64,000 nt of DNA from Flavicella sp965243265 (GCA_965243265.1 CBDEUL010000008.1:1-64000); one strand, 5' to 3'. Positions 34,950-42,540 are shown, numbered from the stretch's first letter. Made by a program: numbers and translations. Notes: generated from the sequence alone by a model not told the origin.

Positions 34950-36376
34950 TCTTGCTGAAAGGCATCGTCTTTAAAACCTATTAAATACAATTTTTCTTTA
35001 GCTCTGGTTACCGCAGTATACAACCATCTTAAATAATCTATACTTTGTCCATCAGGAAGGTAAGGTTGCTCTATAAAAACAGTATTCCATTGTCCTCCTT
35101 GTGATTTATGACAAGTCATGGCATAAGAAAATTTGATTTGTAAAGCGTTGAAAAACTTATTACCCTTTATTTTTAAAAGCTTTTTATACTTCGATTTTTC
35201 ATCTTCATAATCTTTTGCAACCTCATGATACAACGTATTCATTTGCTCATAAGACAATGATGGACTTTCACTAACCAAAGTATCTAACAACAATACCGTT
35301 TCTAAAGGTGGTTGAGAAGGATAATCAACCATACGTATTTTTACTTCTGCAAACTTAAAACCATACAGACTTTTAATTCCAAAAATTTCCAAAACCTCAA
35401 ACGTATCACCATTTGCTATAAAACTTACTTCTGTAGCATCTTTTAGCCAGTAATAATTATTTTTAACCGCCATTATATAATCGCCTACAGAAATTTCATT
35501 TTCCTGATCTCTAATTTTTGTCCGTATCTGTTGGTTGTATTGATTGGCCCTTTTATTAGATCGTACAATTATTGCAGTATCTTCTATTCCCGCAGCATCA
35601 TAAGCTGTCGTAATAGCGTCTTGAATATCATAACTATCCTCCAATCGCACAATATCTGGAAAATTTAAGTCAAACTTAAAATCACAAAAGCCATCATTTG
35701 CAACCAACATTCTCAGTTCGGTTGCATTGCTTAAAATACCCGAATTTTCACTTTGTCTAACTACTTCATCCAATTCTAACAAGACCACACTTTTATCGTA
35801 TGTATACCTCAATTTATCTTCATCTAAAGCAGGACTCAGTTCTAATTTCACCGGAGGCAATTGTGCCGTATCACCAATCAATATCAATTTACAATTAACC
35901 CCTCCGTATACATAACTAATCAAATCGTCTAAAAGCGAAGTATTGTCAAACAACTTTACTCCATCTTGACTATCAGGCACCATAGATGCTTCATCTACAA
36001 TAAAAAACGTATTGGTATGTTTGTTTGGTTGTTTTACAAACTCTACCCCACCATTTGATGTTTTCTTAGGATGGTATATTTTTTTATGAATGGTAAATGC
36101 TTTTTTCTTAGAATACAAAGAAATAACCTTTGCTGCTCTACCAGTTGGCGCTAACAACACAGGCTTTTTTCCTATTTTCCATAACAAATTTACAAAGGTA
36201 CTTATCAAAGTAGTTTTACCTGTTCCTGCATATCCTTTTAATAAAAAAAGCGCTTCTTTATCATCATTAAAAACAAATTCTGACAATTGAATCAACAACT
36301 CATCTTGAGTATTTGTAGGCTTAAAAGGGAAGGTGTCTTGAAGCTCTTTGTAAAATTTTGTAGCAGTTTTTATCAT
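34946..36376 (-). CDS. RecD-like ATP-dependent helicase
   Basis: This protein of about 476 residues is a superfamily 1 helicase of the AAA_30/RecD2-like type. Walker A is LLKGYAGTGKTTLI (about residues 45-58), Walker B is FFIVDEASMV (about 126-135), and GDTAQLPPV is motif III. The C-terminal UvrD-like domain carries SYAMTCHKSQGGQW and YTAVTRAKEKLYLI. The ATG at 36374-36376 is chosen; the longer reading starts with a TTG inside the -7 promoter element. It is present in most flavobacteria and probably acts in DNA repair. Confidence 0.9.
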   Translation of the reverse strand: MIKTATKFYKELQDTFPFKPTNTQDELLIQLSEFVFNDDKEALFLLKGYAGTGKTTLISTFVNLLWKIGKKPVLLAPTGRAAKVISLYSKKKAFTIHKKIYHPKKTSNGGVEFVKQPNKHTNTFFIVDEASMVPDSQDGVKLFDNTSLLDDLISYVYGGVNCKLILIGDTAQLPPVKLELSPALDEDKLRYTYDKSVVLLELDEVVRQSENSGILSNATELRMLVANDGFCDFKFDLNFPDIVRLEDSYDIQDAITTAYDAAGIEDTAIIVRSNKRANQYNQQIRTKIRDQENEISVGDYIMAVKNNYYWLKDATEVSFIANGDTFEVLEIFGIKSLYGFKFAEVKIRMVDYPSQPPLETVLLLDTLVSESPSLSYEQMNTLYHEVAKDYEDEKSKYKKLLKIKGNKFFNALQIKFSYAMTCHKSQGGQWNTVFIEQPYLPDGQSIDYLRWLYTAVTRAKEKLYLIGFKDDAFQQD

Positions 36377-36391
36377 CTCAAAAAATATGGA

Positions 36392-36399
36392 CAAAGATA
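36392..36399 (-). promoter_or_regulatory. -7 element of the helicase gene
   Basis: TATCTTTG on the minus strand lies 16 bp upstream of the chosen ATG. It also contains the TTG of the longer reading frame, which argues against that start. Confidence 0.5.
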
Positions 36400-36479
36400 G
36401 GAATTGATTTAAGCTTAAAAGTTTTTACCATTGAAAAAAAATTGTAGATTTGTCTAATTCAAATTAAAAAAAACACACA

Positions 36480-37205
36480 ATGATATTTATGTTACTTGGT
36501 GGTATAGTTGGAGCTGCTCTATTAGCTATACTGATTATGAAGTTTGTACCTTTAAAATTGCAATGGTTGGTTTCTGTTGTATTGCTTTCTTTAGCTGGTT
36601 TTTTAGGATATTCTATCTACGAAAGTATTATGGGACCTATTCGATTTAATATTGAGAAAAAAGCAAAATATGCCAAAGTTATTAATCATTTAAGAATGAT
36701 TAGAGATGCTCAAGAGGCACATAAAACAATTACAGGTGACTATGAAGAAAGTGGTGAAGCTTTAATTAAGTTTATTGACACTGCTCAATTTGCTATTACA
36801 AATACACACAACGAGATTATAAAAGTAAACAAAGGAACTAAATGGCAACCTATTATGGTTGATATTGAACAAAAAGTAACAGATACTACAGGATACGAAT
36901 CTGTTAAAGAAACCTTGTTTAAAGGAAGAGATTATACAAAAATGTTATCTGTACCTGGAACAGATGCTCAGTTTGAACTAAGCACAGGACATTTAGAAAA
37001 AGTTGCTGGTTTAAACGTTCCTGTTTTTGAAGCTAAAGTAGACAAGAGTGTTATTTTAAAAGAAATGGATAAAGACCTTGTTAGACAGGAAAGAGAAGCT
37101 ATCGGTGGAGATGAAGTAAAAGGTGCTTACCTGGCTGTAGGTTCTTTAGAAGAAGTAAACTCTAACGGTAACTGGCCTCCTTTTTATGACAAAAAAACTA
37201 AATAA
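36480..37205 (+). CDS. conserved membrane protein with two N-terminal helices
   Basis: I do not recognise a named domain. The 241-residue protein has two hydrophobic helices at residues 3-23 and 28-48, then a soluble part beginning with a helical KAKYAKVINHLRMIRDAQEAHKTITGDY stretch that resembles the pilin-like or type II secretion minor-subunit pattern of an N-terminal helix followed by a beta-rich domain. It is the first gene of an operon with the DUF3822 gene and rsmD, overlapping DUF3822 by 20 bp. A -7 element TAGATTTG lies at 36445-36452, 28 bp before the start. Confidence 0.75.
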   Translation: MIFMLLGGIVGAALLAILIMKFVPLKLQWLVSVVLLSLAGFLGYSIYESIMGPIRFNIEKKAKYAKVINHLRMIRDAQEAHKTITGDYEESGEALIKFIDTAQFAITNTHNEIIKVNKGTKWQPIMVDIEQKVTDTTGYESVKETLFKGRDYTKMLSVPGTDAQFELSTGHLEKVAGLNVPVFEAKVDKSVILKEMDKDLVRQEREAIGGDEVKGAYLAVGSLEEVNSNGNWPPFYDKKTK

Positions 37206-38031
37206 TATACTTAGTAGCTCACTTGAAAGTAGTGATTTACAAAAACAAAATCTATCCATCCAAATTAGTTTGGATGGATTTTGTTTTTGTATAACTACCC
37301 CAGAAACCAAAGAACAACTCGCTTTTGTTCAATATGTTTTTGAAAACACCATAGGAAGCCCAGAAGCTCTTCTTACAGAAATAGAAAAGCTTTTTAAAGA
37401 AAATATACTTTTACAACAGAAATACAAAAACGTAACAACTATTCATTTAAACAATTTGGCTACCCTTGTACCCGAAGCTTATTTTAATGAAGCTTATTTA
37501 GCAGATTATTTGCAAAACACTATTAAGGTTCTTAAAAACGATTATATAACGTTTGATAAAATTCCGTCTATCAATACAAATACGGTTTACATTCCTTTTG
37601 TAAACATCAACAACTTTATTTTTGAAAAGTTTGGAGCTTTTGATTACTATCATACAGCTACCCTACTTATAAAAAAACTACACAGTATTACTACCGAGGG
37701 TAAAAAAGTATATCTCAATGTTTTTGATAACAATTTCCACATGGTTGTTTTTAACAATCAGGAACTGGAATTTTTCAATACTTTTGAATTTCAAACCTCA
37801 GAAGATTTTATCTATTATATTCTATTCGTTTTTGAACAATTTAACCTAGACCCTAATAGTATTGAAGTTACACTTATTGGAGATATTGAAAAAGAATCGG
37901 AACTGTATACAATACTTTACCAGTATATACGAAACATTTCTTTTTTAAAAACAACTACTTCTTCATTATTAAACGAACAATCAAACATCAGCCCACACAC
38001 TAATTTCGTTATTTTAAATTCACTCTCATGA
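37186..38031 (+). CDS. DUF3822 family protein
   Basis: This 281-residue protein fits DUF3822, a Bacteroidota family with an ASKHA-like fold that is usually found directly upstream of rsmD. Recognisable stretches are NLSIQISLDGFCFCI near residue 22, NTVYIPFVNINNFIFEKFG in the middle, and VYLNVFDNNFHMVVFNNQELEFFNTF. Its function is not known. It overlaps the preceding gene by 20 bp and rsmD by 4 bp (ATGA), so translation of the three genes is coupled. Confidence 0.85.
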   Translation: MTKKLNNILSSSLESSDLQKQNLSIQISLDGFCFCITTPETKEQLAFVQYVFENTIGSPEALLTEIEKLFKENILLQQKYKNVTTIHLNNLATLVPEAYFNEAYLADYLQNTIKVLKNDYITFDKIPSINTNTVYIPFVNINNFIFEKFGAFDYYHTATLLIKKLHSITTEGKKVYLNVFDNNFHMVVFNNQELEFFNTFEFQTSEDFIYYILFVFEQFNLDPNSIEVTLIGDIEKESELYTILYQYIRNISFLKTTTSSLLNEQSNISPHTNFVILNSLS

Positions 38032-38570
38032 GAATTATCTCTGGAAAATATAAAGGGAGAAGACTTTCAGCTCCTAAAAACTTACCTGTAAGACCTACTA
38101 CTGATATGGCGAAAGAATCGCTATTCAATATTTTAAACAATCAATATTATTTTGAAGATCTTAATGTATTGGATCTTTTTAGCGGTACAGGAAATATTAG
38201 CTTTGAATTTGCCTCTAGAGGAACTCAAAAAATTACTTCTATAGATCAACATTTTGGTTGTATCAAATTTATCAACCAAATAAGCAAAGAGTTTGATTTT
38301 TCTATAAATACGATTAAAAGTGATGTCTATAAATTTTTGGATAAAACAAGCGCACAGTACGATGTTGTTTTTGCCGACCCTCCTTATAATTTTGAAGACA
38401 AAGATTTTCTAAAAATTGTAGACCGTGTTTTTGAAAAAAACTTATTATTGGATGATGGACAACTCATCGTTGAACACTCTAACCAAACCAAACTCCACGA
38501 ACACCCTAAATTTAGTTACGAAAAAAGATACGGTGGTAATGTATTTAGCTTTTTTGAAAAAGAACAGTAG
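38028..38570 (+). CDS. rsmD: 16S rRNA (guanine(966)-N(2))-methyltransferase
   Basis: This 180-residue methyltransferase modifies G966 of 16S rRNA. The N-terminal MRIISGKYKGRRLSAPK and RPTTDMAKESLFNIL are diagnostic, LDLFSGTGNISFEFASRG binds SAM, and VFADPPYNF is the catalytic DPPY motif. It starts within the DUF3822 stop (ATGA). Its stop codon at 38568-38570 directly touches the first palindromic repeat of the GIY-YIG region, which is the left border of an accessory block. Confidence 0.94.
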   Translation: MRIISGKYKGRRLSAPKNLPVRPTTDMAKESLFNILNNQYYFEDLNVLDLFSGTGNISFEFASRGTQKITSIDQHFGCIKFINQISKEFDFSINTIKSDVYKFLDKTSAQYDVVFADPPYNFEDKDFLKIVDRVFEKNLLLDDGQLIVEHSNQTKLHEHPKFSYEKRYGGNVFSFFEKEQ

Positions 38571-38773
38571 GCTTCGACAGGCTCAGCCTGCTTACACCTC
38601 ACAAAATAAAATTATTTAAAACTCGACAAGTTCAGCCTACACATGCCTCACAAAATAAAACTATCTATCACTCGAGCTCTGAGCCTGTCGAAGGGCAACA
38701 AAACCTAACATAGCTACCTTTCAAAAGGCCGAATATACAATTTACCACCCGAGCCCTGAGCTTGTCGAAGAGC
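38570..38773. repeat. palindromic repeat cluster A (REP-like)
   Basis: Four copies of a hairpin with the core TCGACARGYTC occur at 38570-38591 and 38621-38640 (plus orientation) and at 38671-38696 and 38749-38773 (minus orientation). In each the core is the loop and flanking 5-base arms form the stem, e.g. AGGCT/AGCCT in the first copy and GCTCT/AGGGC in the last, which abuts the GIY-YIG stop codon. Such repeats are widely dispersed in Bacteroidota. Confidence 0.8.
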
Positions 38774-39066
38774 TAACTTTTAAACTCTGAATAATTTTTA
38801 GAATATTTCACCAGCTCCTCCAACTTGTTACTCATCAAAGCCTCTTTCTTTTTCCTACTCCAACCTTGTATCTGTTTTTCTCTATAAAAAGTAACATCTA
38901 TACGATCATACTCCTCATAATACAATATTTTTATTGGTACGTACTTTCGAGTATGCTTAGCTCCTTTTCCTGCTAAATGTTCTTCAAATCTTCTTTCTAA
39001 ATTTTTAGTGCTTCCTGTATAATAACTTCCATTACTACACAGTAATATATAAGTGTATCCTTTCAT
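38773..39066 (-). CDS. GIY-YIG family endonuclease-like protein
   Basis: This protein of about 97 residues is a stand-alone GIY-YIG domain. It begins MKGYTYILLCSNGSYYTGST (GIY as YIL, YIG as YTG), with RFEEHLAGKGAKHTRKYVP containing the arginine and glutamate-histidine region and YYEEYDRIDVTFYREKQIQGWSRKKKEAL carrying the metal-binding glutamate in the REKQIQGW helix. The ATG at 39066 is preferred over a TTG at 39084. It is bracketed by repeat clusters A and B, suggesting that it mobilises or is mobilised with these repeats. Such small proteins are common orphan genes. Confidence 0.88.
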   Translation of the reverse strand: MKGYTYILLCSNGSYYTGSTKNLERRFEEHLAGKGAKHTRKYVPIKILYYEEYDRIDVTFYREKQIQGWSRKKKEALMSNKLEELVKYSKNYSEFKS

Positions 39067-39107
39067 AGCTATACCAAAATACAAAATTGAAAGGTTTCAT
39101 CAAATCA

Positions 39108-39209
39108 GGCTTCGACAGGCTCAGCCTGCTTAAAATTCGACAAGCTCAGCCTACGCATACCTGACAACTAAAACTATCTATCACTCGAGCCCTGAGCCTG
39201 TCGAAGGGC
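39108..39209. repeat. palindromic repeat cluster B (REP-like)
   Basis: Three copies at 39108-39129, 39135-39154 (plus) and 39184-39209 (minus) repeat the order, orientation and part of the spacer (ACTATCTATCACTCGAG) of the first three copies of cluster A. The GIY-YIG gene is thus flanked by two direct copies of a composite repeat. The following 170 bp to the antitoxin gene include a -7 element TATTTTTG at 39316-39323. Confidence 0.8.
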
Positions 39210-39379
39210 ATATAATTCTAATTTTCTTAATAACACGCACTAGTGAGAGAGTCTCATAAATTATTTTCTCCCCCCTAACTCCATTCAGTATTCAAACACT
39301 TTGATTTAAATTGATTATTTTTGTAGTATAACCTATACGAAACAGTTAGCCTTTACAAATCTTTATAAATTCTATTACA

Positions 39380-39586
39380 ATGGCACACTTAACAGTTACA
39401 ATACCAGATAACAAACTACAGTTCTTTAAGAATCTAGTAGATAACTTAGGTTTTAAATACAGTGAAACTAAAGAAAGCCCTTACAATTCTGAATTTGTAC
39501 AGAAGATTAAAAAATCTATGAAACAAGCAGACAAAGGAGAAACTACACAGATTGATAATATTGAAGATTTTTTAGGCTTAGAATAA
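39380..39586 (+). CDS. antitoxin of a YoeB-type toxin-antitoxin pair
   Basis: This 68-residue protein directly precedes the toxin with no gap, the next codon after its stop being the toxin ATG. It begins with a short beta-strand HLTVTIPDNKLQFFKNLVDNLGFK, suggesting a ribbon-helix-helix-like or DUF2683-type DNA-binding N-terminus, and ends in an acidic toxin-wrapping tail (TTQIDNIEDFLGLE). Its role is inferred mainly from position. Confidence 0.8.
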   Translation: MAHLTVTIPDNKLQFFKNLVDNLGFKYSETKESPYNSEFVQKIKKSMKQADKGETTQIDNIEDFLGLE

Positions 39587-40105
39587 ATGGCTTACAAATT
39601 ACTTTACACCAAAGAAGCTCAGAAAGATTTAAAGGAATTTAAAAAACCTGGGAACAAAGCATTACTTAAAAAAGTGGCTTCTTTATTACAAGAAATTCAA
39701 GAACATCCATTTGAAGGAACTGGTAAACCCGAAGAGTTAAAATATGAGCTTACTGGTTTGTGGTCTCGTAGAATTAATCGTGAACACAGAATTGTTTACA
39801 AAGTAGAAGACGAAATTATTACAGTAACTATTCTTTCTTTAAAAGGTCATTACTCCAACTTTAAACGTTGGAGTTTTTTATTACAAAAAACAATGCCCTA
39901 CACACCATACAGACTCTGGAATTTAAAAACTCTAGAAAAAGTAATCCTAAAACAAGTCATAGAGTTTAAACTACCTGAAGATATTAAAGAATTAGTACTT
40001 GTAGCTGTTATTGACAGCCCTTGGAACCCACTTTTAGAATATGACGGTTGCACTGTTGTACAAGACAAGCTACACCCGTATTTACCCTATTTTGTACACG
40101 ACTAG
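39587..40105 (+). CDS. YoeB-type mRNA interferase, read-through extended
   Basis: The first 89 residues are a complete Txe/YoeB toxin, a ribosome-dependent mRNA endonuclease: HPFEGTGKPEEL, LWSRRINREHRIVY and the end GHY supply E49, R68, H88 and Y89, corresponding to E. coli YoeB E46, R65, H83 and Y84. YoeB normally stops right there. Here no stop occurs and the frame continues for 83 residues through an intrinsic terminator-like hairpin (39852-39879) into a decayed gene, up to a TAG at 40103. The toxin's C-terminus, which matters for catalysis, is no longer free. It may be inactive or altered. Confidence 0.85.
   Translation: MAYKLLYTKEAQKDLKEFKKPGNKALLKKVASLLQEIQEHPFEGTGKPEELKYELTGLWSRRINREHRIVYKVEDEIITVTILSLKGHYSNFKRWSFLLQKTMPYTPYRLWNLKTLEKVILKQVIEFKLPEDIKELVLVAVIDSPWNPLLEYDGCTVVQDKLHPYLPYFVHD
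39852..39879 (+). terminator. terminator-like hairpin inside the extended toxin frame
   Basis: ACTCCAAC (39852-39859) pairs with GTTGGAGT (39867-39874) around a 7-nt loop and is followed by a T-run (39874-39878). It begins exactly at the last codon of the normal toxin length, so it is the expected terminator of the original toxin-antitoxin operon. Confidence 0.75.
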
Positions 40106-40312
40106 CTTTGGAATACAGGACAAGGTGGTAAAGACTCCGACAAGCTTTTTAAATGGGTATTAATACACTGTGGTACTATCAAACTAAAAGCCAATAGCAT
40201 GTACTTAGGTGTACGCTTGGGTTGGAATTCTTTATACAAATGGAAACACAAACGCAATAACAATATCTCTAAAAAACACCCTGTATTTCTAAAAGCTTTA
40301 CAAATAATTTAA
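39893..40312 (+). pseudogene. nonsense-interrupted gene fused behind the toxin
   Basis: An in-frame ATG at 39893 opens a frame that runs 70 codons to TAG (40103-40105), then 68 further sense codons to TAA (40310-40312), all in one frame. The sequence around the stop reads YLPYFVHD-stop-LWNTGQGGKDSDKLFKW; the HD...D arrangement weakly recalls DUF1353 proteins of phage origin. The residues on both sides look like continuous protein, so a point mutation to TAG is likely. The frame is also shared with the toxin extension. A bona fide translated read-through is possible but unsupported. Confidence 0.65.
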
Positions 40313-40319
40313 AACGAAA

Positions 40320-40356
40320 AAAAGCAGCAACATTCCTTAAAAAATGTTGCTGCTTT
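40320..40356 (+). terminator. intrinsic terminator
   Basis: A 14-bp stem AAAGCAGCAACATT/AATGTTGCTGCTTT (40321-40334 with 40343-40356) ends the interrupted gene region on the plus strand. Confidence 0.8.
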
Positions 40357-40361
40357 TGGTT

Positions 40362-40425
40362 TCAGTAGCTAACGGCACTAGTACATACTAGCGCTAGCCA
40401 CAATGTTTACAATCTAGGACCATCA
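40362..40425 (+). repeat. REP copy, left flank of the transposase
   Basis: This 64-bp repeat is identical to 40984-41047 at 62 of 64 positions. It has a GTAG tetranucleotide (40365-40368) followed by an imperfect hairpin around CTAGTACATACTAG and CTAGCGCTAG, the layout of REP elements used by REP-associated transposases. It contains the last codons of the transposase gene. Confidence 0.88.
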
Positions 40426-40925
40426 AGGGAATACTTCCAATCTTCTGGATTTACTACAAATCCACTTTCTATAGGATTGTTGTGTATATAATCTATTTTT
40501 TGCTTAATTACTTTTTCACTCCACAACTCAATAGGTTTGTTATGTTGTTGCCAAAATTGATATTTACTCGTAGTCGCATTCTTTTTACCTGCTCGCTCAA
40601 ACATCCATAACAACCACTCTTTTCTACTTTCTTGTCCATTATTTACTATGGCTTCTATCACATTTTTACTGGTATGCCTCTTAAAATCTCGCAACAACTC
40701 CGATGGCTCGCCTTTATTAGACCTAAATATTAAATGTACATGACTTGGCATAAAACAGTAACAATACAATTCCATGCCCTTTTCTTTTCGGCAATAATCT
40801 ATACTCTCTGCCAAAATATTTAGATACACCTCTCTTGTAAATACATCTATCCAATGTACGGTAGCAAAGCTTACAAAGTATAAACCTTCCTTATTATAAA
40901 ACTTGTATTTTCTACTCATAGCCAT
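40407..40925 (-). CDS. REP-associated tyrosine transposase (Y1_Tnp, RAYT)
   Basis: This protein of about 172 residues belongs to the REP-associated HUH transposase family related to IS200/IS605. The MPSHVHLIF motif holds the two metal-binding histidines (HVH), and KIDYIHNNPIESG contains the catalytic tyrosine with its helix. A start at 40925 (MAMSRKYKF) or 40919 is preferred over an upstream TTG. The gene ends inside the left REP copy and has a second REP copy 47 bp upstream of its start, so it forms a REP-RAYT-REP unit. The enzyme looks intact. Confidence 0.92.
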   Translation of the reverse strand: MAMSRKYKFYNKEGLYFVSFATVHWIDVFTREVYLNILAESIDYCRKEKGMELYCYCFMPSHVHLIFRSNKGEPSELLRDFKRHTSKNVIEAIVNNGQESRKEWLLWMFERAGKKNATTSKYQFWQQHNKPIELWSEKVIKQKIDYIHNNPIESGFVVNPEDWKYSLDGPRL

Positions 40926-40983
40926 TACAAAATACAAAAAGCTACTCTAAATTAATAAAGTAGTTTTTTGTATTATTTCTGTC

Positions 40984-41047
40984 TCAGTAGCTTACGGCAC
41001 TAGTACATACTAGCGCTAGCCACAATGTTTACAAACTAGGACCATCA
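40984..41047 (+). repeat. REP copy, right flank of the transposase
   Basis: Direct copy of 40362-40425, with GTAG at 40987-40990, the same hairpin, and a duplicate of the transposase 3' end, differing at two bases. The IS110 remnant starts within 8 bp of its end. Confidence 0.88.
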
Positions 41048-41054
41048 GGGGGAA

Positions 41055-41201
41055 ATGAAACAGTATTACAATAAAAGAGTCGCTTTAGGGAAAAGTAAAA
41101 TGAGTACTATTAACATTATTCGCAACAAATTAATAGCTCGTATTTTTGCGGTAATAAAAAGGCAAACTCCATATGTAGATACAATGAAGTTTGCTGCTTA
41201 A
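41055..41201 (+). pseudogene. IS110-family transposase, C-terminal remnant
   Basis: A 48-codon frame ending in TAA encodes KQYYNKRVALGKSKMSTIN followed by IIRNKLIARIFAVIKRQTPYV, which resembles the extreme C-terminus of IS110/IS116 (Transposase_20) enzymes. The catalytic domain and DEDD residues are missing. The remnant begins next to the right REP copy, so the 5' part was probably lost when the REP unit arrived. The following 48 bp to the next gene show nothing. Confidence 0.65.
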
Positions 41202-41249
41202 AAAAATATTAAAGATAATTTGTTTTAATCATAGAATACGGGGGAGTAG

Positions 41250-41615
41250 TTAGTCTTTAAATTCATAAGTGAAAACTTTTTTTATATTCTTATCCGTATC
41301 AAAGATCTTAACATTAATAGAATTAATCAATTTAACAACTGAATCATTTTTATGAATTATATTATATAATTCATAATTATAACCTAGATCAATTGATTTT
41401 TTTTCATAAGAATCAATTATATCAATAAATACAACACCTCTATTTCCATAATATTTTTCACACACTATCCCACTATAACTAATCGAACTTATTCTTTTTA
41501 CAGCCTGTTCCTTAGAATTTTTAACTGAAAATAAATCATCTTGGTTTGTGTATAAAAATAACAACAAGTATAAAATCATTATGATTCCAAAATATATTTT
41601 TATCTTATTTTTCAT
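41250..41615 (-). CDS. small membrane-anchored protein beside the RHS fragment
   Basis: This 121-residue protein is not recognised. It has one N-terminal transmembrane helix (about residues 5-22) with a short basic N-terminus and a soluble C-terminal domain of about 95 residues, probably periplasmic, rich in beta-strand patterns (VVFIDIIDSYEKKSID). It begins 7 bp after the RHS fragment stop on the same strand, which is where immunity proteins of RHS-type toxins are usually found. A role as immunity or accessory protein is therefore inferred from position only. Confidence 0.6.
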   Translation of the reverse strand: MKNKIKIYFGIIMILYLLLFLYTNQDDLFSVKNSKEQAVKRISSISYSGIVCEKYYGNRGVVFIDIIDSYEKKSIDLGYNYELYNIIHKNDSVVKLINSINVKIFDTDKNIKKVFTYEFKD

Positions 41616-41622
41616 AATTTGT

Positions 41623-42540
41623 TTAATCTGTAATTGTATGCCATCTAGCTGCTCCTATATCAATCCCATAACCTACAGAAATCGCATGTATCTGAATATG
41701 AGCATTCTCATTAACTCCATCTACTAAATCAGTAGATAAAGAATAACCTCCAAAGAAATCAAACCCAACTTCTGTTCCATATCCATAAATCATATCACTA
41801 GTAACTTTTGTTGATTTATTAGTTTGGGAAATATTCTCTGCCCTTAAGTAATCAATAGAAATTCCCATTGAAATATTTCCTTTATCAGTAGCTCTTTTTC
41901 TTGTTCTAAAAAAATTAAGCCCCTCTTCTGACTCTAATACACCAAATGACAATCCGTACCCAGAAAATTGCTGATTTTCCCTTTTCCAAGGAATAGCAAC
42001 TTGCATAGTAATGCTTAGCCCTTCATAAGTACTAAGATTAGGAATCTTTATAAAAGCAAATGAAGATGCAGGTATAACAACTTCATCCAAATAATTTACA
42101 TGACCACCAATATCCCTTAACGTAATTAACTCAAGACCAGGAACATCTTCACCATATACAACAGCACCATCACTAGGGTCAGTATCTCTCCCCCCATCGG
42201 GGTCAATTCTACTTACCCAGTTATTCCCCATCGCCAAATAAGGACTTGCATATTGTCCAGCAGGATCCGTAGTCAACCACCTATTAATTCTAGAATCGTA
42301 TAAACGTAATTGGAAGGCTTCCTTCCCAGTTTCAGGGTCTTTTTCTTGTCCTTGGTACGCATATCTATAACCATCTACACTACAATGTCTACCAGGTACT
42401 AGCATACCAAAAGGGTAGTAGTCACTGTAAGCTACTACATCGGGTGTAAAACCACTAAGGTTCGGTTTCTTTACATCGGTTACTACTGCCATTACATTTC
42501 CTAAATGATCCGTTAATTTGTTCCTATTCTCTATTATCAA
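41623..42540 (-). pseudogene. RHS-repeat core fragment with variable C-terminal tip
   Basis: The first 120 residues match the end of an RHS core: KLTDHLGNVMAVVTD, YYPFGMLVPGR, YRYAYQGQEKDPETG, LRLYDSRINRWLTTDPAGQY and WVSRIDPDGG. The remaining 185 residues are the variable tip, which is beta-rich (GYGLSFGVLE, GYGTEVGFDFFGGYSL) and not recognised as a known toxin. There is no proper start: the frame opens with a TTG overlapping the stop of the DUF2461 gene, so the large N-terminal RHS shell is absent. This is an orphan tip left by recombination; it may recombine into another RHS gene. Confidence 0.75.

Noticed and set aside
38570..39209. CRISPR array
   Set aside because: The repeats alternate in orientation, have unequal spacing and differ in their arms, and no cas genes are present.
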